26,181 bases of DNA from JBATBW01 sp049662565 (GTDB taxonomy: Bacteria; Bacillota_I; Bacilli_A; Erysipelotrichales; Erysipelotrichaceae). Under the pieces are notes generated by a model. It saw only the letters and a program-made list of their open reading frames with translations, did not search any database and was not told the origin of the DNA. The stretch is taken from contig JBATBW010000062.1 in NCBI GenBank assembly GCA_049662565.1, forward strand, positions 1-26,181. Reading direction: 5' to 3'. Within the stretch, counting starts at the first letter, position 1, and every line of letters begins with the position of its first letter. Positions 8,201 through 15,820 of the stretch are shown piece after piece. The position numbers and the translations under genes were made by a program.

Positions 8201-8671
8201 CAACAAAAAGGTGAAAAAGTCGAAAGTCGAGAAATTCAGCCAAAGGCGAACATGGTGAGTGATATTTCTGGTTATATTCCAAAACAGTTCACTAATCAAG
8301 ATTTTGAAAAATTACAGTTATATCAAAAAATTGAGAAAGCAGAAAATTATATTCAATTAGAGTTTTTGTTAGATAAGACAACCGACTATTATGGTAAATT
8401 ACCAAAGGAAGTTGGATTATTGTTTGAGAAGAAAGAGTTAGAATTGTTATTGCGAGATAGTAAGGTTGCAAGTTTTGAACAAAAGAATAATCAAGCTATT
8501 TTATCTTTTAGTGATGAATATTATCAAAACATGAATGGAGTTAAATTTTTCGAAATTATTACTAATATAAGTAAAGATATTAAGTTTAGTGTCAAAGGGG
8601 GAATTCAATTAATGATTCCATATAATATCGATTGGTTAAAAGCGACTATTGAGATATTAAAGAAAGTGTAG
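5261..8671 (+). CDS. mfd: Transcription-repair coupling factor
   Basis: Mfd is a DNA translocase that removes RNA polymerase stalled at lesions and recruits UvrA. At 1136 residues it is slightly shorter than the family's ~1150-1180. The order is an N-terminal UvrB-like module (around GSIIDIFISNYDYPVRIEFF), a long divergent linker, the CarD-like polymerase-binding domain (DYVVHYQYGIGQYLGI), then the helicase motor: Walker A CGDVGFGKTE near residue 623, DEEQRFG near 725, ALSATPIPRTLQMSLVGIRS and TTIIETGIDIPN. A C-terminal TRCF domain ends the protein. The start is uncertain: ATG 5261 and ATG 5276 both lack a good Shine-Dalgarno site. Both overlap pth, suggesting coupling. The N-terminal third is poorly conserved compared with the motor. 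Confidence 0.96.
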   Translation: MNIIPMINVLNKLNDLKIVDRFINKEPIANLSINQQALVIAGAFALDKKNYLIVENNLYQAKQLYNHLSLLVKETYLYGCEESLRVDAVASSIILDSSRLDTLNTIVYDNSPKIIVAHTMSLLRYLPKVDVFKSLSLSLRVNSQYKLSEIKSKLIDLGYISVSKVDQPLSFAFRGSIIDIFISNYDYPVRIEFFDNEIESIRFFDVISQSTISSIHEINVALASDLIFSNLEINNLKEKTSLLINDIKDEDKRAALALKVSNDLDDIMNHNINNQHYLYRTFLDNDCILDYFDGCQVVFNNYQQCLDSYKLNLSEGISYIQELYSENSWFLLFTNYHPFEQLLDKYDYYNIDDFNSSSLNINNEIIDLNLSNDNLQVKLQYLIKQYENIVLVLSDEKLEHVIQTLVDLKIEYSLSDESAKVLLVSGKLAAGFVLDNISLSVVSEKELFNVKSNISKYEEKFKQALVIDDYQQLEYKDYVVHYQYGIGQYLGIVNKEIQGVKKDFLHVIYRNNASLYVPLEQFHLIRKFVGREGAVAKLSKLGSNEWSKTKEKLAQNAQEIASELIEIYALRKKEKGFAFSADTLLQKQFEDDFDYDLTVDQKQAVLEIKEDMESEYPMDRLLCGDVGFGKTEVAIRAAFKAVLDNKQVALLCPTTILSFQHYQTFKKRMDKYGVNVAIVNRFVSIKDQHDIFKKLEQGEIDVLIGTHRLLSKEIKYRDLGLLIIDEEQRFGVMHKEKIKKLRSNVDVLALSATPIPRTLQMSLVGIRSLSLLNTPPNNRLSVQTYVMAKNMDVVKEVIQRELARNGQVFFLHNNVNTIYLMAEKVRKLVPDAKIAIIHGQMDKEEIENVMYKFVNDEYDVLVCTTIIETGIDIPNVNTIIVDNATNFGLSQLYQIKGRVGRSNVLAYAYLLYDGKKSMSEVASKRLKAIKDFTRLGSGYKIAMRDLTIRGAGDLLGVNQSGFIDTVGIDMYMEILEDAIKQQKGEKVESREIQPKANMVSDISGYIPKQFTNQDFEKLQLYQKIEKAENYIQLEFLLDKTTDYYGKLPKEVGLLFEKKELELLLRDSKVASFEQKNNQAILSFSDEYYQNMNGVKFFEIITNISKDIKFSVKGGIQLMIPYNIDWLKATIEILKKV

Positions 8672-8676
8672 GTAAA

Positions 8677-8919
8677 ATGCGATTAGATAAATTTTTAAAG
8701 GTGTCAAGGATTGTCAAAAGAAGGACGTTGTCTCATGACTTAGCGGCAAATGAAAGAGTAGTTGTGAATGGCAAGGTTGTCAAACCATCATATACAGTGA
8801 AAGTTAATGATCAAATTACTTTGATGTTTGGTACTAAAGAGTTAACAGTAAGGGTGTTAGATTTAACTATTCCTAAAGGTAAGAGTGATAATTTATTAAT
8901 GTATGAGGTTGTCGAGTAA
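8677..8919 (+). CDS. rqcP: S4-domain ribosome quality control factor RqcP
   Basis: An 80-residue S4-domain protein: MRLDKFLKVSRIVKRRTLSH, then the NERVVVNGKVVKPSYTVKVND core typical of the YabO/RqcP/Hsp15 group. RqcP binds obstructed 50S subunits and, with RqcH, supports addition of C-terminal alanine tails to stalled nascent chains. It starts 5 bases after mfd. In B. subtilis it lies between mfd and divIC with yabP and yabQ following; here those two are absent. Family assignment is firm. The RqcP function is inferred from family and position, since no rqcH is in view. Confidence 0.9.
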   Translation: MRLDKFLKVSRIVKRRTLSHDLAANERVVVNGKVVKPSYTVKVNDQITLMFGTKELTVRVLDLTIPKGKSDNLLMYEVVE

Positions 8920-8946
8920 TTATATATTTTGGATAGATAATCTTAC

Positions 8947-8975
8947 TTGTATTTAGTGTGTAAAATCTTTATAAT
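8947..8975 (+). promoter_or_regulatory. Promoter of divIC-gpmI
   Basis: TTGTAT (8947-8952) and TATAAT (8970-8975) are separated by 17 bases. The -10 box ends 19 bases before the divIC ATG at 8995, giving a leader of about 13 bases starting at the TAGGAG Shine-Dalgarno site. Confidence 0.65.
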
Positions 8976-8994
8976 ATTTATAGGAGATGGAAAT

Positions 8995-9282
8995 ATGAAA
9001 AAGAAACCAGTTAAACTAATTGTCAGTCTAATTCTATTAGTTATTTGTAGTGCTTTTATCTTTCGTGCGGTTAAATTGTTACTTGTGACTTTTGATTTAA
9101 AAGCGAAAATAAGTGAATCAAATGCGAAAATAGTAGAGTTAGAAAAAGAGAATTCTTTGTTAGTTCAACAAAAAGAAAAACTATTAGATCCCGAATATGT
9201 TAAAAATTATGCTCGAGGTGTTTATATGTATTCCAAGGATGGAGAACAAATATTCCATTTAAGCCCAGAAAAAGGAGAATAA
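8995..9282 (+). CDS. divIC: Septum formation protein DivIC (FtsB-like)
   Basis: A 95-residue bitopic division protein of the FtsB/DivIC family, which forms a complex with FtsL and DivIB at the septum. A short basic cytosolic tail (MKKKPVK) is followed by one membrane helix (about 8-30), then an extracytoplasmic coiled coil rich in K, E and L (about 34-62), and the family ending DPEYVKNYARGVYMYSKDGE. The start at 8995 follows TAGGAGATGG at proper distance. The frame extends to a TTG at 8947, but that TTG is part of the promoter -35 box. It lies next to rqcP as in B. subtilis. The next gene, gpmI, begins one base after the stop. Confidence 0.92.
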   Translation: MKKKPVKLIVSLILLVICSAFIFRAVKLLLVTFDLKAKISESNAKIVELEKENSLLVQQKEKLLDPEYVKNYARGVYMYSKDGEQIFHLSPEKGE

Positions 9283-9283
9283 A

Positions 9284-10852
9284 ATGAATAGACCAGTTGT
9301 TTTAATTGTAATGGATGGTGTAGGATGCAGTGATAATAATTATGGAAATGCAGTTAATAATGCGTATACACCTAACTTAGATCGTTTATTAAGTAATTGC
9401 CCTAATACCAAAATTAAAGCTCATGGATTAGCTGTGGGACTACCTAGTAATGATGATATGGGGAATTCTGAAGTTGGACATAATGCTTTAGGATGTGGAC
9501 AAGTATATGCTCAAGGAGCAAAACTTGTTAATGAATCAATTGAAAGTAAAGATATTTTTGGAAGTGATACTTGGAAAGAATTAGTAGATAATGCTAAAGG
9601 TCATACAATGCATTTTTTAGGTTTGTTATCGGATGGAAATGTTCATAGTAATATCAGTCACTTAATTGCTATGTTAAAACAAAGTAAAGAAGAAGGACTT
9701 AACAAAGTACGTGTTCATATCTTATTAGATGGAAGAGATGTTCCAGAAACTTCGGCTTTAATTTATGTAGAAAAATTAGAAGAAGTTATAGCTTCATTAA
9801 ATGATGATAATTTCGATTGTCAAATTGCTTCTGGTGGTGGCCGTATGCAAATCACAATGGACCGCTACGAGGCTAATTGGAAAATGGTGGAAGATGGTTG
9901 GAACATTCATGTTCATGGCCAAGGGAACCAATATGCAAGCGCTAAGGAAGCGATTGAAGATTATCGTAAGCAATATAATGTTGTTGACCAAGATTTACCA
10001 GGATTTGTTGTTGCGAAAGATGGAAAACCAGTAGGAAAGATTGAAAATCATGATAGTGTAATTCTCTTTAATTTTAGAGGTGATAGAGCAATTGAAATTA
10101 GTAAAGCTTTTGAAGATGAAAACTTTAACCATTTTGATCGTGGAGCTAAATTAGATGTAATCTATGCTGGAATGTTACAATACGATGGAGATTTAAAAAT
10201 TCCAAATCGTTTCTTAGTAACACCGCCAAAAATTAAGAACACATTAAGTGAATATTTAGTTAAGAATGATATTCGCTCATATGCAATAAGTGAAACTCAA
10301 AAATTTGGACACGTAACATATTTCTGGAACGGAAATAGAAGTGAAAAGTTTGATGAAAAATTAGAAACTTGGGTTGAAGTAAAATCTGATGTTGTTCCTT
10401 TTGAACAACGTCCTTGGATGAAAGCTGCGGAAGTTACTGATTTATTAATTGAAGCAATAAGAGCAAATAAACATGACTTCTATCGTGTTAATTATCCAAA
10501 TGGTGATATGGTTGGACATACTGGCCATTATGAAGCAACAATTGTTGGTGTGGAAAGTGTTGACTTATCAATTGAAAGAGTTTTAAAAGCGGTTGATGAG
10601 GTTAATGGTATTTGTATTATTACAGCGGATCATGGAAATGCAGATGAAATGTATGAAAAAGCAAAAAAAGCTGATGCCCCAATTCGCGCAAAAACATCAC
10701 ATACTTTAAATAAGGTTCCTTTCATTATTTATAATGCCGATGTGGATATTAAAGATGAAGGTGATTTTGGTTTAGCTAATGTTGCGAATGTAGTAGTTAA
10801 ATTATTAGGCTTACCAGAAAATAGTTTGTGGGAAGAAAGTATTATTAAATAA
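9284..10852 (+). CDS. gpmI: 2,3-bisphosphoglycerate-independent phosphoglycerate mutase
   Basis: This manganese enzyme interconverts 3- and 2-phosphoglycerate in glycolysis. It has 522 residues, a little above the usual ~510. MDGVGCSDNNYGNAV starts the phosphatase-like domain, and the phosphorylated Ser is in DMGNSEVGHNALGCGQVYAQ. The inserted phosphotransferase domain shows LLDGRDVPETSA, SGGGRMQITMDRYEANW and LFNFRGDRAIEI. The metal ligands return in NGDMVGHTGHYEAT, ITADHGNADEM and KTSHTLNKVPFI. The ribosome site is the GGAG inside the last codons of divIC, so the two genes are probably coupled. The location is unusual: gpmI normally lies in a gapA-pgk-tpiA-eno cluster. A strong terminator follows. 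Confidence 0.97.
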   Translation: MNRPVVLIVMDGVGCSDNNYGNAVNNAYTPNLDRLLSNCPNTKIKAHGLAVGLPSNDDMGNSEVGHNALGCGQVYAQGAKLVNESIESKDIFGSDTWKELVDNAKGHTMHFLGLLSDGNVHSNISHLIAMLKQSKEEGLNKVRVHILLDGRDVPETSALIYVEKLEEVIASLNDDNFDCQIASGGGRMQITMDRYEANWKMVEDGWNIHVHGQGNQYASAKEAIEDYRKQYNVVDQDLPGFVVAKDGKPVGKIENHDSVILFNFRGDRAIEISKAFEDENFNHFDRGAKLDVIYAGMLQYDGDLKIPNRFLVTPPKIKNTLSEYLVKNDIRSYAISETQKFGHVTYFWNGNRSEKFDEKLETWVEVKSDVVPFEQRPWMKAAEVTDLLIEAIRANKHDFYRVNYPNGDMVGHTGHYEATIVGVESVDLSIERVLKAVDEVNGICIITADHGNADEMYEKAKKADAPIRAKTSHTLNKVPFIIYNADVDIKDEGDFGLANVANVVVKLLGLPENSLWEESIIK

Positions 10853-10864
10853 TAATTAAATAAT

Positions 10865-10914
10865 CTCTTCAAAGTAATCGATAATTAAGTTGATTACTAA
10901 GAAGGGGTTTTTTT
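10865..10914 (+). terminator. Rho-independent terminator after gpmI
   Basis: CTCTTC...AGTAATC pairs with GATTACT...GAAGGG, with a small internal mismatch, and a run of seven T follows. It closes the pth-to-gpmI region. Confidence 0.88.
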
Positions 10915-11066
10915 ATTGATTTGAAGTTATAAATAATTAGAATATCCTAAAAATTGAAGTAAAATAATATTATAACTAGTATGATCGAAAATAATGATAT
11001 CAAAAGATTTATACTTGTTGAATATTCGGGTCATTTATTTTTGGAATATGAAAACTATATGAAATT

Positions 11067-11075
11067 TGATATAAT
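11067..11075 (+). promoter_or_regulatory. Extended -10 promoter of rnmV operon
   Basis: TGATATAAT is a perfect TGn-TATAAT (TATAAT at 11070-11075). A convincing -35 box at 17 bases is absent, as is tolerated with an extended -10. The box ends 19 bases before the TTG start, so the leader is about 13 bases. Confidence 0.7.
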
Positions 11076-11094
11076 GTTTACGTGAGGTAATAGT

Positions 11095-11610
11095 TTGAAA
11101 AAGATAAAACAAGTAATAGTTGTGGAAGGAAAGCATGATACTAGTAAATTAAAACAATATTATGATGTGGAAACGATTGAGACTAATGGTTATAATCTTA
11201 GTAAGAAGACAATTCAACTTATTAAAGATATTAATGAAATAAATGGAATTATTATTTTCACGGATCCAGATAATGTTGGAAAAAGAATTAGAGATGTAAT
11301 TAATAAAGAAGTAAAGGGATGTTTAAATGCCTACTTACAAGCCAATGATTGTCGCTTTAAGCATAAAGTTGGTATTGAACATGCGGATTTTGAGGTATTG
11401 GATGAAGCTTTAAATAATCTTATTGTATTAGATGATGAAGATGGTATTTGGAATTTAAATATGTTGTTGGAATTGAATATTGATCATCATAAAAGAGATT
11501 TGATTTGTCAAAAATTACATATTACTAATTGTAATAATAAAAGATTGATTAAGATGCTGAATTGTAAAAAAATAAGTTTTGAAAAAGTGAAGGATATAAT
11601 AAATGGATAA
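11095..11610 (+). CDS. rnmV: Ribonuclease M5
   Basis: RNase M5 matures 5S rRNA in low-G+C Gram-positives. It has 171 residues. An N-terminal Toprim domain shows VVEGKHDTSKLK with the catalytic Glu, and IIIFTDPDNVGKRIR with the metal-binding Asp pair. The GIEHADFEV segment is typical of this enzyme. The start is TTG 11095, placed by a GTGAGGTAA ribosome site; no better ATG lies nearby. It overlaps rsmA by 8 bases, the linkage seen in B. subtilis. Confidence 0.95.
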   Translation: MKKIKQVIVVEGKHDTSKLKQYYDVETIETNGYNLSKKTIQLIKDINEINGIIIFTDPDNVGKRIRDVINKEVKGCLNAYLQANDCRFKHKVGIEHADFEVLDEALNNLIVLDDEDGIWNLNMLLELNIDHHKRDLICQKLHITNCNNKRLIKMLNCKKISFEKVKDIING

Positions 11611-12448
11611 AGATATTGCGACAGCAAGTAAAACTAAAGAAATATTACTTAAATATAATTTAAATGCGAAAAAAGGCTTTGGTCAAAATTTTATTATTGA
11701 TCCTAATATTGTTAGAAAGATTGCTTCTTTAAGCAAAGCAAGTGATAAAACCACCGTTATTGAAATTGGTCCTGGTATTGGAGCTTTAACTCAACAACTA
11801 GCATATCTAAGTAAGAAAGTAATTGCTTTTGAGATTGATGACGATTTGATTCCGGTGTTAGAGGATTCTTTGTCTGATTTATCTAATGTTACAATCGTTC
11901 ATCAAGATTTCTTGCAGGTTGATTTAAAGGATTATGTTAGTATGGATGAAGATGTTATTGTTTGTGCTAATTTGCCTTATTATATTACGACACCGATATT
12001 ATTTAAGTTATTTGAAAGTGATTTTTTAGTTAATAATATTACGGTTATGATGCAAAAAGAGGTTGCGGATCGGTTTGCTGCAAAAGCTAATGATCCGGAT
12101 TATAATGCTTTGAGTGTTATTACTAGTTATTTGTATGACAGTAAAATAGTAATGAAAATTCCGAAGGAAATATTTAATCCGCGTCCTCGGATTGATAGTG
12201 CTGTTATTCAATTTATTCGCAAAAATAATAATTTAGTTGATAATCAAATGATGTTTTTTGAATTTGTAAAGGGATGTTTTAAACAGCGTCGTAAAACTCT
12301 GTATAATAATTTACGCGAATTTTATGAAGATAAGGTAAAGGCGGAAGATGTAATTTCTAATTGTGGGTTTGATTTAAATATTCGTGCGCAACAATTGTCA
12401 TTGAATGATTTTGTAACTTTATATAATAGGGGTTTATATGAAAAGTAG
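11603..12448 (+). CDS. rsmA: 16S rRNA (A1518/A1519-N6)-dimethyltransferase
   Basis: RsmA/KsgA dimethylates two adjacent adenosines in the helix-45 loop of 16S rRNA late in 30S assembly. It has 281 residues, normal. KKGFGQNFIID starts the fold; the SAM-binding motif is VIEIGPGIGALTQQLA, the catalytic motif ANLPYYITTPILFKL, and the C-terminal part holds PRPRIDSAVI and FKQRRKTLYNN. AAGGAT inside rnmV is the ribosome site. It overlaps the next gene, ispE, by 11 bases. The yabG, veg and sspF genes that separate rsmA and ispE in B. subtilis are missing. Confidence 0.97.
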   Translation: MDKDIATASKTKEILLKYNLNAKKGFGQNFIIDPNIVRKIASLSKASDKTTVIEIGPGIGALTQQLAYLSKKVIAFEIDDDLIPVLEDSLSDLSNVTIVHQDFLQVDLKDYVSMDEDVIVCANLPYYITTPILFKLFESDFLVNNITVMMQKEVADRFAAKANDPDYNALSVITSYLYDSKIVMKIPKEIFNPRPRIDSAVIQFIRKNNNLVDNQMMFFEFVKGCFKQRRKTLYNNLREFYEDKVKAEDVISNCGFDLNIRAQQLSLNDFVTLYNRGLYEK

Positions 12449-13283
12449 GGCTTATGGTAAAATTAATTTAGTGTTGAATGTTGTCGGTAAAAACAGTGAT
12501 GGATATCATGATTTAGAGATGGTTATGACGAGCATTGGTTTATTTGATACATTAGATATTAGTATTAGTGATGAAGATGAATTTATCTCTAATTGTCGCT
12601 ATTTACGATACGATGAAGGAAATACTATATATAAAGTAATTGAGAAATTGCGAGAAAAATATGGTTTTACTCAGCGTTTTAAAGTAGATTTGCAAAAACA
12701 TATTCCTAGTCAGGCTGGATTGGCTGGCGGGAGTAGTGATGCTGCTGCAGCAATTAGGATAATTAATAAGCTACTGAATTTAAATATGAGTAGTCAACAA
12801 ATGATTGATTTTGCTTATACTATTGGCGCAGATGTTCCTTTTTGTTTATCAGGTAAAACATCATTGGTTAAAGGCATTGGTGAAAAATTATTGGAAATAG
12901 AAAATAATGCGGATTTTTATATGATATTAGTTAAGCCATATAAAGGGGTTTCTACTAAAGAAGCATTTAGCATACTAAAGTATGATACCATGCCTCATTA
13001 TGAGTGTGAAAAGATGGTACAGGCTCTAAAGAACAATGATTATGAAATGATTTGTCAAGAATTGGGCAATACATTAGAAGAACCATCTTTTGCTTTAGTT
13101 AAACAAATAAGTAATATCAAAAAAGAATTAATAGACTTAGGTTGTGATGGAGCATTAATGAGTGGTAGTGGTTCGACAGTGTTTGGCATTAGTAAAGATT
13201 ATGAATTATTACGTCGTATACAACAAGAATTAAGAACAAAATATTCATTTGTTTATGTAACAAACTTAATAAAGGAGATATAA
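12438..13283 (+). CDS. ispE: 4-diphosphocytidyl-2-C-methyl-D-erythritol kinase
   Basis: This GHMP kinase phosphorylates CDP-ME in the MEP route to isoprenoids, which supplies undecaprenyl carrier for wall synthesis. It has 281 residues. AYGKINLVLNV at the start carries the catalytic Lys, the ATP-binding glycine loop is PSQAGLAGGSSDAAAAI, followed by GADVPFCLSGKTSLVKGIGE and the C-terminal GALMSGSGSTVFGI. AGGGG precedes the ATG, which lies inside rsmA. Its presence implies that the organism uses the MEP rather than the mevalonate pathway; other MEP genes are not in view. Confidence 0.97.
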   Translation: MKSRAYGKINLVLNVVGKNSDGYHDLEMVMTSIGLFDTLDISISDEDEFISNCRYLRYDEGNTIYKVIEKLREKYGFTQRFKVDLQKHIPSQAGLAGGSSDAAAAIRIINKLLNLNMSSQQMIDFAYTIGADVPFCLSGKTSLVKGIGEKLLEIENNADFYMILVKPYKGVSTKEAFSILKYDTMPHYECEKMVQALKNNDYEMICQELGNTLEEPSFALVKQISNIKKELIDLGCDGALMSGSGSTVFGISKDYELLRRIQQELRTKYSFVYVTNLIKEI

Positions 13284-13286
13284 AAT

Positions 13287-14645
13287 ATGAACAATGCAAT
13301 TATATTAGCGGCTGGTAAAGGCACAAGAATGAAAAGTGAACATTCTAAATGTATGCAATTAGTAGGTGGAAAGCCAATTGTCAAAAGAATTGTGGATAAT
13401 TTGAGAGCGGCTGGAATCGAGAATATTGTGATGGTTGTTGGACATGCCAAGGAAGAAATAATTGAGTATTTCCATAATGAGAATATTACTTTTGCGGTTC
13501 AAAGCGAATTATTAGGTACAGGGCATGCAGTAAGTATGGCTTCAATGTTGAAAGATGAAAAGGGTGACACATTAATTATTAATGGAGATGTGCCTCTATT
13601 ACAAGCGGAAACATTTAGACATTTATTGGAAGAAAAGAAAACAAGTGATTTAGTTTTGTTGACGGCTATAATGCATGATCCAGCTTTATATGGTCGTATC
13701 ATTCGTGATGAACAAGGTAAATTTGAAAAGATTATTGAAGCTAAAGATTGCACTTTAGAACAGTTATCAATCAATGAAATTAATGGAGCAATCTATTGTG
13801 TGGATAATGAAAAGCTATTTGAATGTTTGCCATTAATTAAGAACGAAAACCGCCAAAAAGAATATTATCTAACGGATATCGTAGAAATATTTAATGATAA
13901 AAATTATTCGACTAAAGCCTATGTTGTTAAAGACAGTAATGAAATTATGGGTGTTGATCATCGATTTGCACAAATGGAAGCAAATAGTTATTTACGTGAT
14001 CGGACAAATAAGAAACATCTAGTTAATGGTGTTATTATTGAAGATATCACAAGCGTTTATATTGATGAAAGTGCAGTAATTGAAAATGGTGTAATAATTG
14101 AAGCAAATACAAAGATTTTAGGGGCAAGTATCTTAAAATCAGGGTGCAAAATAACGTCAGGAAGTGTTATAATAGATAGTGTTGTAGGAAATGATACTGT
14201 AATTGAGAATAGTAAAGTTTCTGATAGTATATTGGGGAACAATACAACATTAGGACCGATGTCACATTTAAGAAATAATTGTCAAATCGGTGATAATTGT
14301 CGTATTGGAAATTTTGTAGAAATGAAAAACACAACTTTCCGTGATGGTAGTAAATGTGCTCATTTAACTTATCTAGGAGATTGTGAAGTTGGTAAACGAG
14401 TTAATTTTGGTTGTGGAGTGGTAACTGTCAACTATGATGGTAAAAACAAATTCAAAACTGTAATTAAAGACGGTGCTTTTATTGGAAGTAATGCAAATTT
14501 ACTTGCACCAATCGTTATTGGCGAAAATGCTTTGATAGCGGCGGGATCGACAGTATATCATGACATCGAAGATGGTGACATGGGTATTGCGAGATGTCGT
14601 CAAGAAAACAAAGTAGGATACGGATTTAAATATAAAAACAAATAG
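13287..14645 (+). CDS. glmU: Bifunctional UDP-N-acetylglucosamine pyrophosphorylase / glucosamine-1-phosphate N-acetyltransferase
   Basis: GlmU makes UDP-GlcNAc for peptidoglycan: the C-terminal domain acetylates GlcN-1-P and the N-terminal domain adds UMP. It has 452 residues, normal. The uridylyltransferase domain opens with ILAAGKGTRMKS, followed by VGGKPIVKRIVDN, GTGHAV and INGDVPLL. From about residue 240 the hexapeptide repeats of the left-handed helix are visible, with GNFVEMKN, the catalytic His in AHLTYLGD, VTVNYDGKNKFKT and IGSNANLLAPI. The nucleotide motif has SKCMQL where many relatives have PKVLH, a mild variation. AAGGAG precedes the ATG, 3 bases after ispE; purR, yabJ and spoVG found here in B. 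subtilis are absent. Confidence 0.96.
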   Translation: MNNAIILAAGKGTRMKSEHSKCMQLVGGKPIVKRIVDNLRAAGIENIVMVVGHAKEEIIEYFHNENITFAVQSELLGTGHAVSMASMLKDEKGDTLIINGDVPLLQAETFRHLLEEKKTSDLVLLTAIMHDPALYGRIIRDEQGKFEKIIEAKDCTLEQLSINEINGAIYCVDNEKLFECLPLIKNENRQKEYYLTDIVEIFNDKNYSTKAYVVKDSNEIMGVDHRFAQMEANSYLRDRTNKKHLVNGVIIEDITSVYIDESAVIENGVIIEANTKILGASILKSGCKITSGSVIIDSVVGNDTVIENSKVSDSILGNNTTLGPMSHLRNNCQIGDNCRIGNFVEMKNTTFRDGSKCAHLTYLGDCEVGKRVNFGCGVVTVNYDGKNKFKTVIKDGAFIGSNANLLAPIVIGENALIAAGSTVYHDIEDGDMGIARCRQENKVGYGFKYKNK

Positions 14646-14654
14646 GAGGAAAAG

Positions 14655-15614
14655 ATGAAGGACATTGTAGTATTTTCATTAAGTGCTAACCCGGATTTAG
14701 CACAAGAAGTTGTTAATCATTTAGGAGTGGATTTAGGTAAAATTTCTGTAAGACATTTTAAAGATGGTGAAATCTTAGTTGAACCTGAACAATCGGTTAG
14801 AGGACGTAATGTTTTTATCATTCAATCTACTTGTGGTCCAGTTAATGAACATTTAATGGAACTACTAATTTGTATTGATGCTTGTAAAAGAGCTAGTGCA
14901 AATTCAATTACTGCAGTTATCCCATATTATGGATATGCAAGACAAGACCGTAAAGCACGTGCTCGTCAACCAATAACTTCAAAATTAGTCGCAAATTTAT
15001 TAGAAACATCAGGAGTTAATCGGGTTATTACAATTGATTTACATGCTCGTCAAATTCAAGGTTTCTTTGATATTCCAACAGATGACTTAAGTGCAGTGTC
15101 AATGATTGGTCAGTATTTTAGAAATAAAGGGTTTATGGGTGATGGTGTTGTTTGTGTTTCGCCTGACCATGGTGGAGCTACTCGTGCTCGTAAATTAGCT
15201 GACTGTTTGCATACTAATGTTGCTATTATTGATAAACGTCGTCCAAAAGAGAATCAATGTGAGGCTTTAAATGTCATTGGTGATGTTGATGGAAAAGTTG
15301 CAATAATTATTGATGATATTTGTGATACTGGTGGTTCGTTGTTGGCGGGTGTTAATATGTTATTAGAAAATGGTGCTACTGCAGTTTATGCGGCAGTAAC
15401 TCATGGTGTTTTATCTAGCCCAGCTGCACAAAACATTGAAAATTCTAATTTAACACAAATGATTGTAACTAATACAATACCTTTATCAGAAGAAACTAAA
15501 AAAGTAAGTAAATTAAAACAAGTGTCAGTTGGATATATGTTAGCTAAAACTATTGAAGCAGTTAACGACTATAAACCAGTTAGTGATGTTTATAATTTAT
15601 TTAACGAAGAATAA
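14655..15614 (+). CDS. prs: Ribose-phosphate pyrophosphokinase
   Basis: Prs makes PRPP from ribose-5-phosphate and ATP, the precursor of purines, pyrimidines, NAD, histidine and tryptophan. It has 319 residues. SLSANPDLAQEVVNHLG and RHFKDGEILVEPEQSVRGR are the N-terminal blocks, then PYYGYARQDRKARARQPITS, TIDLHARQIQGFFDIP, and the PRPP loop IIIDDICDTGGSL. AGGAGG precedes the ATG 9 bases after glmU, the same glmU-prs pairing as in B. subtilis. A strong terminator follows. Confidence 0.98.
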   Translation: MKDIVVFSLSANPDLAQEVVNHLGVDLGKISVRHFKDGEILVEPEQSVRGRNVFIIQSTCGPVNEHLMELLICIDACKRASANSITAVIPYYGYARQDRKARARQPITSKLVANLLETSGVNRVITIDLHARQIQGFFDIPTDDLSAVSMIGQYFRNKGFMGDGVVCVSPDHGGATRARKLADCLHTNVAIIDKRRPKENQCEALNVIGDVDGKVAIIIDDICDTGGSLLAGVNMLLENGATAVYAAVTHGVLSSPAAQNIENSNLTQMIVTNTIPLSEETKKVSKLKQVSVGYMLAKTIEAVNDYKPVSDVYNLFNEE

Positions 15615-15624
15615 ATAATACATT

Positions 15625-15649
15625 AGAGAAGCCTTTGGCTTCTCTTTTT
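15625..15649 (+). terminator. Rho-independent terminator after prs
   Basis: AGAGAAGCC and GGCTTCTCT form a perfect 9-bp stem with a TTT loop, followed by a T-run. It ends the rnmV-to-prs operon. Confidence 0.95.
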
Positions 15650-15686
15650 AATTATGAAAAAGGGATTTTGGTGTATGTGTTGTAAA

Positions 15687-15711
15687 AAAAGGTCAATAAG
15701 GTTGACCTTTT
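15687..15711. terminator. Second hairpin, terminator-like on either strand
   Basis: AAAAGGTCAA and TTGACCTTTT form a perfect 10-bp stem around TAAGG, with an A-run on the left and T on the right. It lies 38 bases after the prs terminator, in a gap without genes. It could be a backup terminator; no minus-strand gene is present upstream that would need it. Confidence 0.5.
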
Positions 15712-15745
15712 AAATGCTTAAGTTATCAAAAATGGATAAAACCAG

Positions 15746-15780
15746 TGTTCTATATACATTATTGTACGATATTTAGAACA
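15746..15780. promoter_or_regulatory. Inverted repeat upstream of the small membrane protein gene
   Basis: TGTTCTA (15746-15752) and TAGAACA (15774-15780) are perfect inverted arms 21 bases apart, with an inner TACA/TGTA pair around TTAT. It lies 41 bases before the ATG at 15821, where a promoter would be expected, so an operator is possible. No clear -35/-10 pair was found. Confidence 0.3.
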
Positions 15781-15820
15781 TTATGTTTTGTATCATATAG
15801 TTACAAGGATGGTGATATAT

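Noticed and set aside
8947..8994. Upstream TTG start for divIC
   Set aside because: The TTG belongs to the -35 box, and the added residues precede a strong ribosome site that places the start at 8995.
9801..10034. Second plus-strand frame inside gpmI
   Set aside because: It overlaps a well-conserved enzyme in another frame and shows no plausible start site; a shadow of gpmI.
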